Of a stretch of DNA of 64,000 nt, positions 7,777 to 15,110 are shown piece after piece (the first letter of the stretch is position 1; each line of letters begins with the position of its first letter). Below the pieces are notes generated by a model. That model searched no databases and was not told the origin of the DNA. It was given only the letters and a program-made list of their open reading frames with translations. Source of the stretch: a virus. Location of the stretch: the IMG/VR virus record IMGVR_UViG_3300046787_000200, positions 277,090-341,089 of that record; one strand, given 5' to 3'. The position numbers and the translations under genes were made by a program.

Positions 7777-8024
7777 ATATTTTTCAATAAGTGCAAGGTG
7801 AGGTCAGGCCCACCGATCAGTACACATTGATTGGTGTATTTTAGATACCCATCTTCCTGACGATATTTTGTAAGCATAGGGACTACCCTTACCTGTTTAG
7901 GTGTAATTTTGATAACCTTACCTACATAAAGGGTATTGTGATGTGAGAATGCCACCGTATCATCTTCCTTGACTTCACGTCCTAACAAGTCTCGGTGATC
8001 CTCATGTACTACTTTAGTACTCAT
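7773..8024 (-). CDS. Small beta-rich phage protein (83 aa)
   Basis: The start at 8024 is preferred because AGGAATAAAG sits directly before it; a longer in-frame reading would lack a ribosome site. Residues 18-60 resemble a small SH3/KOW-like barrel (VKEDDTVAFSHHNTLYVGKVIKITPKQVRVV). It overlaps the 52-aa upstream gene. A nucleic-acid or ribosome-associated function is conceivable from the barrel, but unproven. Confidence 0.6.
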   Translation of the reverse strand: MSTKVVHEDHRDLLGREVKEDDTVAFSHHNTLYVGKVIKITPKQVRVVPMLTKYRQEDGYLKYTNQCVLIGGPDLTLHLLKNI

Positions 8025-8172
8025 CTTTATTCCTATGCTTTGCTCGTCGGATGTACTCACCTTTTTTGGATTGTACAACCTTAGGTTTGAATGGTGTGTT
8101 CTCACAGAATAGAACACGATGGGCCCGATGTTTGGGCTCTTTAACGGTGAAAGATAATAGTTCCTTTTTCAT
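8014..8172 (-). CDS. Basic small phage protein (52 aa)
   Basis: A 52-residue strongly basic protein starting MKKELLSFTVKEPKHRAHR and ending in a Lys/Arg-rich tail. It overlaps the following 83-aa gene by 11 bases and has promoter P5 just upstream. Basic charge suggests RNA or DNA binding; no domain recognised. Confidence 0.55.
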   Translation of the reverse strand: MKKELLSFTVKEPKHRAHRVLFCENTPFKPKVVQSKKGEYIRRAKHRNKDEY

Positions 8173-8181
8173 AATACCCAT

Positions 8182-8210
8182 AGTATAGCATGAGTCTTAT
8201 TTATTGTCAA
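8182..8210 (-). promoter_or_regulatory. Early sigma70 promoter P5
   Basis: Minus strand TTGACA-17-TATACT. It overlaps the 3' end of the TPR/glycosyltransferase gene and drives the 52-aa/83-aa pair. Confidence 0.75.
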
Positions 8211-9522
8211 GTTCTATTTTTATCTGTTTTAATACACTATCCCAACTACCACCAGTCTGTCTAAACAACTTCATACAATTATAGAATGGGCTGTCATTTC
8301 GATTCATAAACCATCTCCAATCACAACCATAGTCACTTAGCATAACCCAAGTTGGTATGCCCATTGCACCGCTCAAATGAGGAATAACTGTATCAATTGA
8401 TATCACTAAATCCATTTGACTAATTAGTCCTGCTGTATTGTAAAAGCCAACTAAATCTTCATGGAATGTTTTGACGTTGTGTTTAGATAACAATTGTAAA
8501 ATGTTTTCATCTACTTCGTATGACAAACTTACAAACTCGTATTCATCACTTACTATTGATAATAGCTGTTCCAATTCAATACGACGGAAGCGTGATATGA
8601 ATGCAATCTTATTTGGACTCCAAAGTAAGCCAATGCGTTTCTTTGTCTTTGGTCCTAACTTTTCTTTCCAAGCTTGCTTCAGTCCCTCATCTACATCCAA
8701 ATATGCTGTAGGATATGGAATAGTATCAATTGTTGTATTAAAACATTTGGGCAGATCCATCATTGCTACATGATAGTGATAAGGTGGAATTTGCTCATCT
8801 GCATTTAATACTGTAAGATCAGGGAAGTTGTATCTAAACAGGTCATATAGTTGTGGCTTTGTTATCAATATAACTGTAGCACCTTTATCTTTTAATACTT
8901 TAGCAAAACGAACAAACTGGACACTATCACCGAATCCTTGCTCGTAATACACCATTATAATTTTACCTACAATGTCTTGCGAACCATCATATTCAGGACC
9001 TTGTAGTTGTGGCTTAAAGCTAGTATCACTTTGATAATACCAACGTGCGTTATATTTCTTCCACCCTTCAATCAAATCACCCTTCATTAAATGACTAACT
9101 GATTCATTCAATTCATAGTTGACATTGCCTGGTGTGAGTGATTGTGCTATCTGTAAGAATGGTATAGCAAGTTCAGGATATCCAAACTCACGTAATGTGT
9201 TTCCATAATTACTATAAGCAGTTGAATGCTTAGGGTCTAAAGCAAATGTGTGTGCAAAGGTTATCAATGCCTCTTTATATTTACCTAAGTTTCGTAGTGC
9301 AGTACCACGACTTAACCAGCTTTCTACATAGTTATGTTGACAAGGAAGCTCTAGGCATTTTAATGCTTCTTCATCACGTCCTAACTGACATAATGTGATG
9401 CCAAGATTATGCCAGGCTATATAATTAGCTGGCTCTTGTTCTACAAATCTTTTATAACATTCACTAGCTTCGTAATATTCTTTAGCCAGGTAGTGAATGT
9501 TACCTATTTCAAAATCGTTCAT
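8197..9522 (-). CDS. TPR protein with GT9-like glycosyltransferase domain (441 aa)
   Basis: Residues 1-150 carry about four tetratricopeptide repeats (AWHNLGITLCQLGRDEEAL, then AYSNYGNTLREFG). Residues 170-440 show the ADP-heptose/O-GlcNAc transferase-like pattern: MVYYEQGFGDSVQFVRF, a VISIDTVIPHLSGAMG nucleotide-sugar segment and a closing WRWFMNRNDSPFY. Such fusions transfer sugars to surface or protein acceptors. It ends a block overlapping the 96-aa gene upstream. It may alter host LPS or glycosylate a virion protein; the donor sugar is unknown. Confidence 0.75.
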   Translation of the reverse strand: MNDFEIGNIHYLAKEYYEASECYKRFVEQEPANYIAWHNLGITLCQLGRDEEALKCLELPCQHNYVESWLSRGTALRNLGKYKEALITFAHTFALDPKHSTAYSNYGNTLREFGYPELAIPFLQIAQSLTPGNVNYELNESVSHLMKGDLIEGWKKYNARWYYQSDTSFKPQLQGPEYDGSQDIVGKIIMVYYEQGFGDSVQFVRFAKVLKDKGATVILITKPQLYDLFRYNFPDLTVLNADEQIPPYHYHVAMMDLPKCFNTTIDTIPYPTAYLDVDEGLKQAWKEKLGPKTKKRIGLLWSPNKIAFISRFRRIELEQLLSIVSDEYEFVSLSYEVDENILQLLSKHNVKTFHEDLVGFYNTAGLISQMDLVISIDTVIPHLSGAMGIPTWVMLSDYGCDWRWFMNRNDSPFYNCMKLFRQTGGSWDSVLKQIKIELDNK

Positions 9523-9809
9523 TCTATAGTGAAATTAACTTGCTTTACTTTCTTAATAGTGAAGCTACGCCATTCATTCTTTTCCAAGTCAAACACACGC
9601 ATTGATGTAGTGGATTCTTTACGTGGCTTTGCATCTTCTTTAAGTTCGACTTTGGGCAGTTGTTCAGGTACTAAAGTGCATTTCATTACACGTTCAGTTC
9701 CGTCACTCTTGGTAAATGTCACAATACCTTCGCTTACTGCTAGCATACCTTTGAGCCATACAGTAAACTTATCCCAATCTTTATCAGTCCATTCTGTTGT
9801 GATGTTCAT
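9519..9809 (-). CDS. WYL_2/Sm-like phage protein (96 aa)
   Basis: The ATG at 9809 lies 7 bases after GGAG and is preferred over a GTG one codon earlier. The protein contains IVTFTKSDGTERVMKCTL and SMRVFDLEKNEWRSFTI, the pattern I associate with the small beta-barrel family formerly called DUF2693 (WYL_2). The family is common in phages and may bind nucleic acid. It overlaps the flanking genes at both ends. Family assignment is from memory of the motif, not a search. Confidence 0.6.
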   Translation of the reverse strand: MNITTEWTDKDWDKFTVWLKGMLAVSEGIVTFTKSDGTERVMKCTLVPEQLPKVELKEDAKPRKESTTSMRVFDLEKNEWRSFTIKKVKQVNFTIE

Positions 9810-10137
9810 CACTTTTCTCCGTTTTTAAACAACCAAATACAATAAAAGGTATAATTGCAAACCAAGGAATGACAATAGTACCAGCAAACCAAGGATTGAT
9901 TCCTGCATCTCTACAACGTCTTGCTGTTGTTGCTAACACTGACCATGTCAATGCAATTACACCACCTAAAATTATCAATCCACCTATTACTGATCCTATT
10001 AGACCTCCCATAGTAAAGATTGCACCTATTAGTAATACAGGTATTAGTAGCAAGTATGCGATGATGTTAACACCCCAATATTCACTACGTGTCGCTTTAC
10101 CGGTAAAGGTAAAATATTTTTCTATTTTGTCTATCAC
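9784..10137 (-). CDS. DUF805-family inner membrane protein (117 aa)
   Basis: The N-terminal YFTFTGKATRSEYWGVNI matches the DUF805 signature, followed by two or three transmembrane segments (about 25-70), the conserved ARRCRDAG turn and a last membrane segment ending FGCLKTEK. DUF805 (YhaH-type) proteins are small inner-membrane proteins of unknown role in bacteria, so this is probably host-derived. It sits in a run of overlapping membrane/envelope genes. Confidence 0.8.
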   Translation of the reverse strand: MIDKIEKYFTFTGKATRSEYWGVNIIAYLLLIPVLLIGAIFTMGGLIGSVIGGLIILGGVIALTWSVLATTARRCRDAGINPWFAGTIVIPWFAIIPFIVFGCLKTEKSDEHHNRMD

Positions 10138-10421
10138 ATTAACATCCTTATTAAACCTACACTATCAATGGTGGTTAACAATATATAGTTAGCCAACATG
10201 CCAAAAGATTTCCTAGTCCAACTAGCCCAAGCATACATAGCACAGCCAGTGATCCAAATGGGATAAAGAGTAAGAAGCGGTGGATTGGGGACTGTGAACG
10301 CCATAGTAATACTGCAACCAATACTAATAGCCCAAGCAAGCAACTCAACAACAAAGCGAACTCTGTTAGACTTAAAGTCATCTTTTATCCACAAAAAAAT
10401 ACCATAAAAAATATCGTTCAT
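10134..10421 (-). CDS. Phage membrane protein (95 aa)
   Basis: A 95-residue protein with an N-terminal amphipathic segment and two or three membrane segments. It contains the distinctive VPNPPLLTLYPIWITGCAMY and SFGMLANYILLTTID motifs of a conserved phage membrane protein. It overlaps both neighbours by four bases. Function unknown; envelope location is secure. Confidence 0.7.
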   Translation of the reverse strand: MNDIFYGIFLWIKDDFKSNRVRFVVELLAWAISIGCSITMAFTVPNPPLLTLYPIWITGCAMYAWASWTRKSFGMLANYILLTTIDSVGLIRMLM

Positions 10422-10717
10422 TGATTACACGTGCGTGTCCTAGTAATTGTACCATCTGGGTTTTGTGTTTCAGTCCAAGGAGTGCAAACTTGCCCTGGGT
10501 AGACATTAGGATTTTGAATCACTACTGTTTGAGTATGACGATTATGTGCTTCATTAATTGCCGCACCGATAATTAGTGCACCAACTGCAGGGGCTATCCA
10601 GTTATCACGATAGATAACACGAGGACCATGATGACGAAAGCCGTGCCCATGATAGTGTTGAGCCATTGCAGTACTGGTTACTGCCAATAAGGATAGTGCG
10701 AATAGAATTTTTTTCAT
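10418..10717 (-). CDS. Exported His-rich small protein (99 aa)
   Basis: An N-terminal signal peptide (MKKILFALSLLAVTSTAMA, cleavage after AMA) is followed by a His-rich stretch (HYHGHGFRHH), a hydrophobic segment (about 42-56) and a Cys-containing tail with NPDGTITRTRTC. The protein would be periplasmic or surface-exposed, and the His cluster could bind metal. It resembles host envelope proteins, suggesting acquisition. ATGA overlap with the next gene places it in the envelope cluster. Confidence 0.65.
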   Translation of the reverse strand: MKKILFALSLLAVTSTAMAQHYHGHGFRHHGPRVIYRDNWIAPAVGALIIGAAINEAHNRHTQTVVIQNPNVYPGQVCTPWTETQNPDGTITRTRTCNQ

Positions 10718-10735
10718 AACGATCTCCGGTTACAC

Positions 10736-11281
10736 TTATATAACGTATTGGTCTAACATTCCGTTGACGCGGTGATGTTCAATCATGTCTTGCAAGATAA
10801 TCTCTATCATCTTATTTAGTGTGATATCACGCTTGTGCGCTTCCATAGATAGCTTTAGGATAGTGTCATTATCAAGGTCTACTGGTACTTGAATGCGAGT
10901 ATCCCAATAATCACCTTCAAACATTGCTTTTGCTTTTTCTAGGAAGTCTTCGTCTGTTTCCAGTTCAATCCATTTAACATCATCCCATGCTTGATTAGGG
11001 TCTACTTTGCGTTCTTTGGCTTCATTTAAGTAATCATCTTTGAATTCAGGATTCGTCCAACGATATGGCTTATCAAAGCGTTCGTCATCAGGCCAGACAC
11101 CTCGTTTAATAGATGCGTCTGCTTGGTATACAGTTTGATCGATTGTACTATACAATATAGAAACGTGAGCATACTCACTTTCATAATCCAGGAATCGTGC
11201 ATCAGGAAAACAGTTCCAATGATAATCAGAGCCACCGGTGATTTGGTGACTCAATGCTTCGTTAATCTGGTTCAATTTCAT
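10736..11281 (-). CDS. Conserved phage protein with RHH-like C-terminus (181 aa)
   Basis: The N-terminal 130 residues resemble a conserved phage family (ITGGSDYHWNCFPDARFLDYESEYA, then KPYRWTNP). The C-terminal 45 residues (VPVDLDNDTILKLSMEAHKR, then TLNKMIEIIL) look like a ribbon-helix-helix DNA-binding unit. An Arc/CopG-like regulatory role is therefore possible. Its start overlaps the end of the 76-aa gene by 20 bases. Confidence 0.6.
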   Translation of the reverse strand: MKLNQINEALSHQITGGSDYHWNCFPDARFLDYESEYAHVSILYSTIDQTVYQADASIKRGVWPDDERFDKPYRWTNPEFKDDYLNEAKERKVDPNQAWDDVKWIELETDEDFLEKAKAMFEGDYWDTRIQVPVDLDNDTILKLSMEAHKRDITLNKMIEIILQDMIEHHRVNGMLDQYVI

Positions 11282-11492
11282 TTTCTTCTTTCAACAAGGT
11301 TTTACAATTGTCAATAACATTTTTTGGAAATTCGTGTGAATTTTTTACAATTAATTCACATCTATAATTAAGTGTAATGATTGGTTGAGCCGACTCCTCT
11401 TCAGGAACACTTAACCAATACAATGCAAACACTATTGCTAGTATAGCAAATATTTTTTGTTTGTGCAAGTCTAAAATGTCCCAAAAGTTCAT
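11262..11492 (-). CDS. Single-TM small protein (76 aa), leaderless late gene
   Basis: A 76-residue protein with one transmembrane segment (residues 13-29) and a C-terminal soluble tail carrying two Cys. Its ATG lies only 5 bases after a perfect TATAAATA box, predicting a leaderless late transcript. It overlaps the 181-aa gene downstream, so this box may drive the whole 11.5-8.2 kb run. Function unknown. Confidence 0.6.
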   Translation of the reverse strand: MNFWDILDLHKQKIFAILAIVFALYWLSVPEEESAQPIITLNYRCELIVKNSHEFPKNVIDNCKTLLKEENEIEPD

Positions 11493-11497
11493 ATTGC

Positions 11498-11505
11498 TAT
11501 TTATA
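11498..11505 (-). promoter_or_regulatory. Late promoter box TATAAATA, 5 nt from ATG
   Basis: Perfect T4-type late box on the minus strand, separated from the ATG of the 76-aa gene by GCAAT. In T4 the start site lies a few bases past the box, so the message would begin at or next to the ATG. Confidence 0.65.
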
Positions 11506-11526
11506 ACAATATTTGTGTCAAAAATA

Positions 11527-11640
11527 TTATACCTCTACAATATAATAACAACTATGTGGATATGTTTCATGTAGCCACTCTAGCATCCCTTCTTCGTATG
11601 GCAACACTACTGACTTGTATTTGTTAGTTATGTACCTCAC
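11527..11640 (-). CDS. Small GTG-start protein (37 aa)
   Basis: The frame starts at a GTG behind a strong GGGAGGA ribosome site 6 bases away and overlaps the end of the 78-aa gene. The 37-residue product (RYITNKYKSVVLPYEEG, then EWLHETYPHS) is a plausible compact peptide. Sequence character and the strong ribosome site support it; no family is known. Confidence 0.5.
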   Translation of the reverse strand: MRYITNKYKSVVLPYEEGMLEWLHETYPHSCYYIVEV

Positions 11641-11860
11641 GTTTTGTCCTCCCGATACGACTTTCTTTATTCCAATCGTAGGCAACACCATCAGGACATT
11701 TGCCATCTACGACACTATCCACACCGAACTTACCTACAATCTCTGTAGAGCCGTCGGTGATGGTTACAAACTCATCAACATATTTTGCCATCTCCATTGC
11801 GATATTCAGGTCCAGACTTTTACCCCTGACGTGACCATCACTATCTTTTACTAACCACAT
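11624..11860 (-). CDS. Conserved-type phage protein (78 aa)
   Basis: A 78-residue protein with an N-terminal small sheet/helix unit and a conserved-looking VDGKCPDGVAYDWNKESRIGR C-terminal segment, shared by many phage hypotheticals. It follows the 102-aa gene by 9 bases and hosts the GTG start of the next small gene in its 3' end. Role unknown. Confidence 0.6.
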   Translation of the reverse strand: MWLVKDSDGHVRGKSLDLNIAMEMAKYVDEFVTITDGSTEIVGKFGVDSVVDGKCPDGVAYDWNKESRIGRTKREVHN

Positions 11861-11869
11861 AATAATCCT

Positions 11870-12178
11870 TTATGCAACAATCCATTCATTGTCTTCCTTA
11901 TATTCAATAGATTCAGAGCCGTCATATTCTACTACTTTGAATAGTGTACCTTCTGGTATCCATTGTACTTCTAAATCCATCATACCTAGTTTACATATTT
12001 CTGGATACTTTAACTCCACAAAGGTTTCTAGTTCATCAAACTTTTCTTCAATAACCAATTGTGCAATTGCAGGATCAAATAATATTTCGGGTGTTTCTCC
12101 ATTCCAAGTATACCAACCTGCACCAAAGCTAGGTGAATATAATACTGCTACTTTTCCATCTACTACTAACTTGTTCAT
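11870..12178 (-). CDS. Conserved-type phage protein (102 aa)
   Basis: A 102-residue acidic protein with the opening VAVLYSPSFGAGWYTWNG and a LFDPAIAQLVIEEKF helix, a pattern seen in many large phages. It lies in a co-directional run of small genes with 2-12 base gaps. No catalytic motif; role unknown. Confidence 0.65.
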   Translation of the reverse strand: MNKLVVDGKVAVLYSPSFGAGWYTWNGETPEILFDPAIAQLVIEEKFDELETFVELKYPEICKLGMMDLEVQWIPEGTLFKVVEYDGSESIEYKEDNEWIVA

Positions 12179-12180
12179 TA

Positions 12181-12264
12181 TTAAAATCCATCTTTTAAAA
12201 GAATCGCTAGGCCCATCACAATGACGGGCATCATAACGATAATTAAATTTGTAATAGCTTGCAT
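12181..12264 (-). CDS. Single-TM micro-protein (27 aa)
   Basis: A 27-residue peptide that is essentially one membrane helix (MQAITNLIIVMMPVIVMG), with GGAG 7 bases before its ATG. It sits 11 bases after the zinc-ribbon gene and 2 bases before the 102-aa gene. Such membrane peptides are typical of phage accessory regions. Translation is likely from the ribosome site; function unknown. Confidence 0.5.
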   Translation of the reverse strand: MQAITNLIIVMMPVIVMGLAILLKDGF

Positions 12265-12275
12265 TATTTTACTCC

Positions 12276-12437
12276 TTAAGTAAATGCACCGGGCTTTTCT
12301 TCTGCACCGGATACTTTTTCACAATCACATTCCCACATATAAAACGCTTCATAGTATCCCCTAAAATGTCGTGGTCGCATTGACACCTTACAATAAGGGC
12401 ATACTGGCATTACTACTTCTTTAACTTCTACTGTCAT
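12276..12437 (-). CDS. Zinc-ribbon-like small protein (53 aa)
   Basis: A 53-residue protein with two Cys pairs, CPYC near residue 13 and CDC near residue 37, spaced like a small zinc ribbon. A GGAG site precedes the ATG. Neighbours are tightly packed small genes on the same strand. A nucleic-acid or protein-binding role is inferred only from the Cys pattern. Confidence 0.55.
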   Translation of the reverse strand: MTVEVKEVVMPVCPYCKVSMRPRHFRGYYEAFYMWECDCEKVSGAEEKPGAFT

Positions 12438-12446
12438 AATTACTCC

Positions 12447-12641
12447 TTAAAAGCAATATTCACGGACCCACTCAAAACGAGTGCTAGCAGGCACCCATCG
12501 GAATTCGCTTTTCTTGCGTTCTGCTTTTTCAAAATCAAAACATACCATAACCCAACCACGCTCGGAGGAGAAGGCCACGGTGTCTGCTGTGCGAACTACT
12601 TCAACAACTCTGTCGTTCATTTTTGCTACTGTGGTCATCAT
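12447..12641 (-). CDS. Small phage protein (64 aa)
   Basis: A 64-residue basic protein with a beta-type core (MNDRVVEVVRTADTVAFSS, WVMVCFDF) and the ending EFRWVPASTRFEWVREY. It overlaps the GIY-YIG-like gene by ATGA and so is co-translated with it. Two adjacent ATGs exist at the start. No family recognised. Confidence 0.55.
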   Translation of the reverse strand: MMTTVAKMNDRVVEVVRTADTVAFSSERGWVMVCFDFEKAERKKSEFRWVPASTRFEWVREYCF

Positions 12642-12976
12642 TTCACTCCAAATGTGTTCAATGCGGGTTGCAATGTGTTAATCAATTCAGTCTCACGTGC
12701 GTGAGCAGGACGCTTGCCTCGAACAACTTCTAAGGTACCAAATACAAATCGGTCAGCACCACGCTCACGCAAAGCACGACTCAAACCCCAATCTTTGTTT
12801 TCTGTCATAGCACGTTGCATGTGTTTTTGCATACGACGGGTCAATGTTTTGAATACATTACCTTTAAATGAAAGTGCGGTCAAACCAATGTAATATTCAA
12901 GTGTTACTGTATCACGGATATAGTAAATCACTTGATTACGATCAGTTCTGCGCTTACGGGCGATTTTTGAGTTCAT
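12638..12976 (-). CDS. GIY-YIG-like nuclease (112 aa)
   Basis: The paired tyrosine motifs of the GIY-YIG fold are present as YYI (18-20) and YYIG (28-31). A basic helix (TRRMQKHMQRAM), the likely metal-binding Glu95 in ARETELI and Asn107 in PALNTFG follow. These residues match the fold's catalytic order, suggesting a small endonuclease that nicks or cuts DNA. It is the first gene behind promoter P6 and is not inserted within another gene, so it may be a housekeeping or host-DNA-attacking enzyme rather than a homing one. Confidence 0.7.
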   Translation of the reverse strand: MNSKIARKRRTDRNQVIYYIRDTVTLEYYIGLTALSFKGNVFKTLTRRMQKHMQRAMTENKDWGLSRALRERGADRFVFGTLEVVRGKRPAHARETELINTLQPALNTFGVK

Positions 12977-12982
12977 AGATGA

Positions 12983-13011
12983 ATTATACGCCCAAATTGA
13001 TTATTTGTCAA
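12983..13011 (-). promoter_or_regulatory. Early sigma70 promoter P6 (perfect consensus)
   Basis: Minus strand TTGACA, 17-base spacer with AATCAATTTGGG, and TATAAT. It lies just upstream of the GIY-YIG-like gene. Confidence 0.9.
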
Positions 13012-13027
13012 ATTTGGGTTGTAATAC

Positions 13028-13234
13028 TTAAACACTACCTCTGTAGTCTGCTCTTACATACCACTCGGGAGCATAGTCTAGGTTGTTGTGTTCTTTGTTA
13101 TAAGAAATAGCACGGTTGCGGGCTTCTTCCTCGTTATCGTAATACTCAGTATCCCAGTGTTTTTGACCACTGAACCGATCATACTCGGTGAACTCTACTT
13201 TATACAGACCTTTTGCTAAAGTGACTTTTGCCAT
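13028..13234 (-). CDS. Small phage protein (68 aa)
   Basis: A 68-residue protein (KGLYKVEFTEYDRFSGQKHW, then EEEARNRAISYNKE) with a sheet-helix-sheet layout, resembling small phage-encoded single-domain proteins. AAAGGACAGCAAA precedes its ATG and promoter P7 lies 40 bases upstream. Function unknown. Confidence 0.6.
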   Translation of the reverse strand: MAKVTLAKGLYKVEFTEYDRFSGQKHWDTEYYDNEEEARNRAISYNKEHNNLDYAPEWYVRADYRGSV

Positions 13235-13275
13235 TTTGCTGTCCTTTCTCGGGGGTTACTATCTACTGTATATAC

Positions 13276-13304
13276 AGTTTAACAGAATGTCCATTTATTG
13301 TCAA
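13276..13304 (-). promoter_or_regulatory. Early sigma70 promoter P7
   Basis: Minus strand TTGACA-17-TAAACT with spacer ATAAATGGAC. It drives the 68-aa gene. Confidence 0.75.
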
Positions 13305-13311
13305 ATAATGG

Positions 13312-13364
13312 AAAAAATCGCTAGACGTGTATCAGTATGAGTTCCTGAATCCTCTAGCGATTTT
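13312..13364 (-). terminator. Rho-independent terminator with long loop
   Basis: A 12-bp perfect stem (AAAATCGCTAGA / TCTAGCGATTTT) encloses a 27-base loop, followed on the minus strand by a run of six T. It closes the 13.4-14.1 kb transcript just before promoter P7. The long loop contains a further 4-bp stem, so the element may also be a stable 3' RNA end. Confidence 0.75.
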
Positions 13365-13417
13365 GAAGCCCCTGAGGGTCAAAAATGAATACTTTTGTTT
13401 CTTAAAAATGTAGTACT

Positions 13418-13696
13418 TTAGTGTACTACTTCTCCTAAGCTTGTGTTCATGTAAGTTTTGATTTCTTTACGTAGGTCTTTTTCAGTATATCCTAAATCGG
13501 CTAACTCTTGTATTAATGCTACAAATAATCCATGAGTAGCAATACCGGGTATATATTCAGGATCATCATTATCATTTTCAAATTCATCTAATAATGGTAA
13601 TAATGTATCATATATAAAATCACACGCTACTAATGCGCTTTTTTCTATTTGTTCTACTTCTTCAGCAGTATTAACCATTTTAGTTTCTTTTGTCAT
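13418..13696 (-). CDS. Conserved-type phage protein (92 aa)
   Basis: The start at 13696 is chosen because AGGTGA sits at good distance and the ATG follows the upstream stop by one base. The 92-residue, largely helical, acidic protein has the pattern ACDFIYDTLLPLLDEFE and YIPGIATHGLFVALIQELADLGYTEKDL, familiar from many myovirus hypotheticals. It is coupled to the GNAT gene and closed by the terminator at 13312-13364. Confidence 0.7.
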   Translation of the reverse strand: MTKETKMVNTAEEVEQIEKSALVACDFIYDTLLPLLDEFENDNDDPEYIPGIATHGLFVALIQELADLGYTEKDLRKEIKTYMNTSLGEVVH

Positions 13697-13697
13697 A

Positions 13698-14147
13698 TTA
13701 TTCACCTGATTTAGTATTATATTCATAATTAACAGTTTCTATATTCTCACGGAATATAATAGCACCATTTTTTAAATGAAAGCGTCTTGCTAATTCTGTT
13801 TTAGGACTTAATGTTACAAATCTATTTACACTAGGATATTGCTCCTGAATACCTTTTACCGCTTGTATCAATAAATCACGACCTTTACCGGCTTTATAAC
13901 TCCATATAGTATAAAATACAGCAGTAGTTGGAACCTCAGATACATTAGATAAATCATCTACCCCAGCCGGAACAAAATCATGGAAACTAACACATACCAT
14001 TGCATCAGGATCATCTTCATTACTTGCTAATGCGGCAACCATTCTACCATCACTAACTCTAAAATCAGTAGGTATCTCTGGTCGTACTGGATCATCTTTG
14101 ATGAAGTTTAATAGTTTGTGTGTTAGGTCTGTAATGAAGTGTAGCAT
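13698..14147 (-). CDS. GNAT-like acetyltransferase (149 aa)
   Basis: The protein has a GNAT-like layout: an N-terminal helix, a central VCVSFHDFVPAG sheet, an acetyl-CoA loop-like YKAGKGRDLLIQAV segment and a C-terminal TELARRFHLKNGA strand-helix. GNATs transfer acetyl from acetyl-CoA to an amine; the substrate is unknown. A TATAAATA box lies 20 bases before the ATG, leaving a short leader without a strong ribosome site. It is coupled to the 92-aa gene. Confidence 0.65.
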   Translation of the reverse strand: MLHFITDLTHKLLNFIKDDPVRPEIPTDFRVSDGRMVAALASNEDDPDAMVCVSFHDFVPAGVDDLSNVSEVPTTAVFYTIWSYKAGKGRDLLIQAVKGIQEQYPSVNRFVTLSPKTELARRFHLKNGAIIFRENIETVNYEYNTKSGE

Positions 14148-14167
14148 GATGGGTGTTCTCTTTTTTG

Positions 14168-14175
14168 TATTTATA
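14168..14175 (-). promoter_or_regulatory. Late promoter box TATAAATA with 20-nt leader
   Basis: Perfect late-type box for the minus-strand GNAT gene. It is divergent from the plus-strand ACTAAATA box 35 bases away, so this 75-base intergenic region fires late in both directions. Confidence 0.6.
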
Positions 14176-14209
14176 CAAGATTGTAAATATACGCTTATTT
14201 AGTTTACCT

Positions 14210-14217
14210 ACTAAATA
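14210..14217 (+). promoter_or_regulatory. Late-type box ACTAAATA, 5 nt from ATG
   Basis: ACTAAATA followed by TTATC and the ATG of the PP-loop gene at 14223. Same 5-base geometry as the perfect boxes; the same variant precedes the desaturase gene. Confidence 0.5.
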
Positions 14218-14222
14218 TTATC

Positions 14223-15110
14223 ATGTCAGAAATATTACAATGGTCAACTGGTTTGAATGGGTACAAAAAACATTCCCTACATAACAATCATTTTACTACA
14301 GAATTGACCGAATGTCAATTTGAAAAGGGTAGGAACATTGATGATATTTTTGTCGACCATTTAATTGATAAACCCAATAATCCTGTCGAATTACTATATA
14401 GTGGTGGATTAGATAGTGAGTTAGTTCTTATGTCATTGTTACGTAATAAGATACCAGTAGAAGCAATGACAATGGTTATTACTATTAAGGGTGCAATACT
14501 AAATGTAGTGGATCTTTATTACTCTGAAAAATTCTGTAGGGAAAATAACGTCAAACAAAATCTATTCTACTTTGATGCTATTGATTTCTATGAGAGCGGT
14601 AAGTATTTAGAATATGCAATACCATTCAACATTATTGAACCTCATGTACCTAGTCACCTGTGGCTTATTGATCAGTGTCATAATTATCCTATAATAGGAG
14701 GAGATTGGCCTTGGCTACAAGTTGAAAAGAAAGTATTGAGTCCATTCAAATTATCATTTAGTAGTTATGAAAGATTTATGCAATCTAAAGGCATACCCGG
14801 TATAGGTAATATGATAAGCCACAGTTTTGAATCTAGTTATTACTTTATAAATGAACATATAAAGGCACATGAAAAGGATATTGATAGTTTTCACACAGTA
14901 CCATTTTTAAAACATAAAATGTACGGAACCAATGAACCTAGAATTAAAAGTTATGGTTGGGAACAATGTCCTATACAACTGTTCAACATAACTAAATACA
15001 AGGTAGAATTATTAAAAAGAGCACATGCTCAGAAGTCAAGTATAATTTGGGGTGATCAAATATCTCAACTTATAGAATCAGCAACTAATACAAATTCACG
15101 TTTTATATGA
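14223..15110 (+). CDS. PP-loop ATPase (asparagine synthase-like), 295 aa
   Basis: The pyrophosphatase loop YSGGLDS is at residues 59-65, the hallmark of PP-loop enzymes that adenylate a carboxylate or carbonyl and release PPi. A C-terminal helical domain follows a GGDWPWLQVE segment. No glutaminase domain is present, unlike full asparagine synthetases, so the nucleophile must come from elsewhere. It has a paralogue at 45749 (SGGLDSEYVL) and more distant relatives at 15675 and 41143. It overlaps the next gene by ATGA and has a late box 5 bases before its ATG. The product is unknown. Confidence 0.75.
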   Translation: MSEILQWSTGLNGYKKHSLHNNHFTTELTECQFEKGRNIDDIFVDHLIDKPNNPVELLYSGGLDSELVLMSLLRNKIPVEAMTMVITIKGAILNVVDLYYSEKFCRENNVKQNLFYFDAIDFYESGKYLEYAIPFNIIEPHVPSHLWLIDQCHNYPIIGGDWPWLQVEKKVLSPFKLSFSSYERFMQSKGIPGIGNMISHSFESSYYFINEHIKAHEKDIDSFHTVPFLKHKMYGTNEPRIKSYGWEQCPIQLFNITKYKVELLKRAHAQKSSIIWGDQISQLIESATNTNSRFI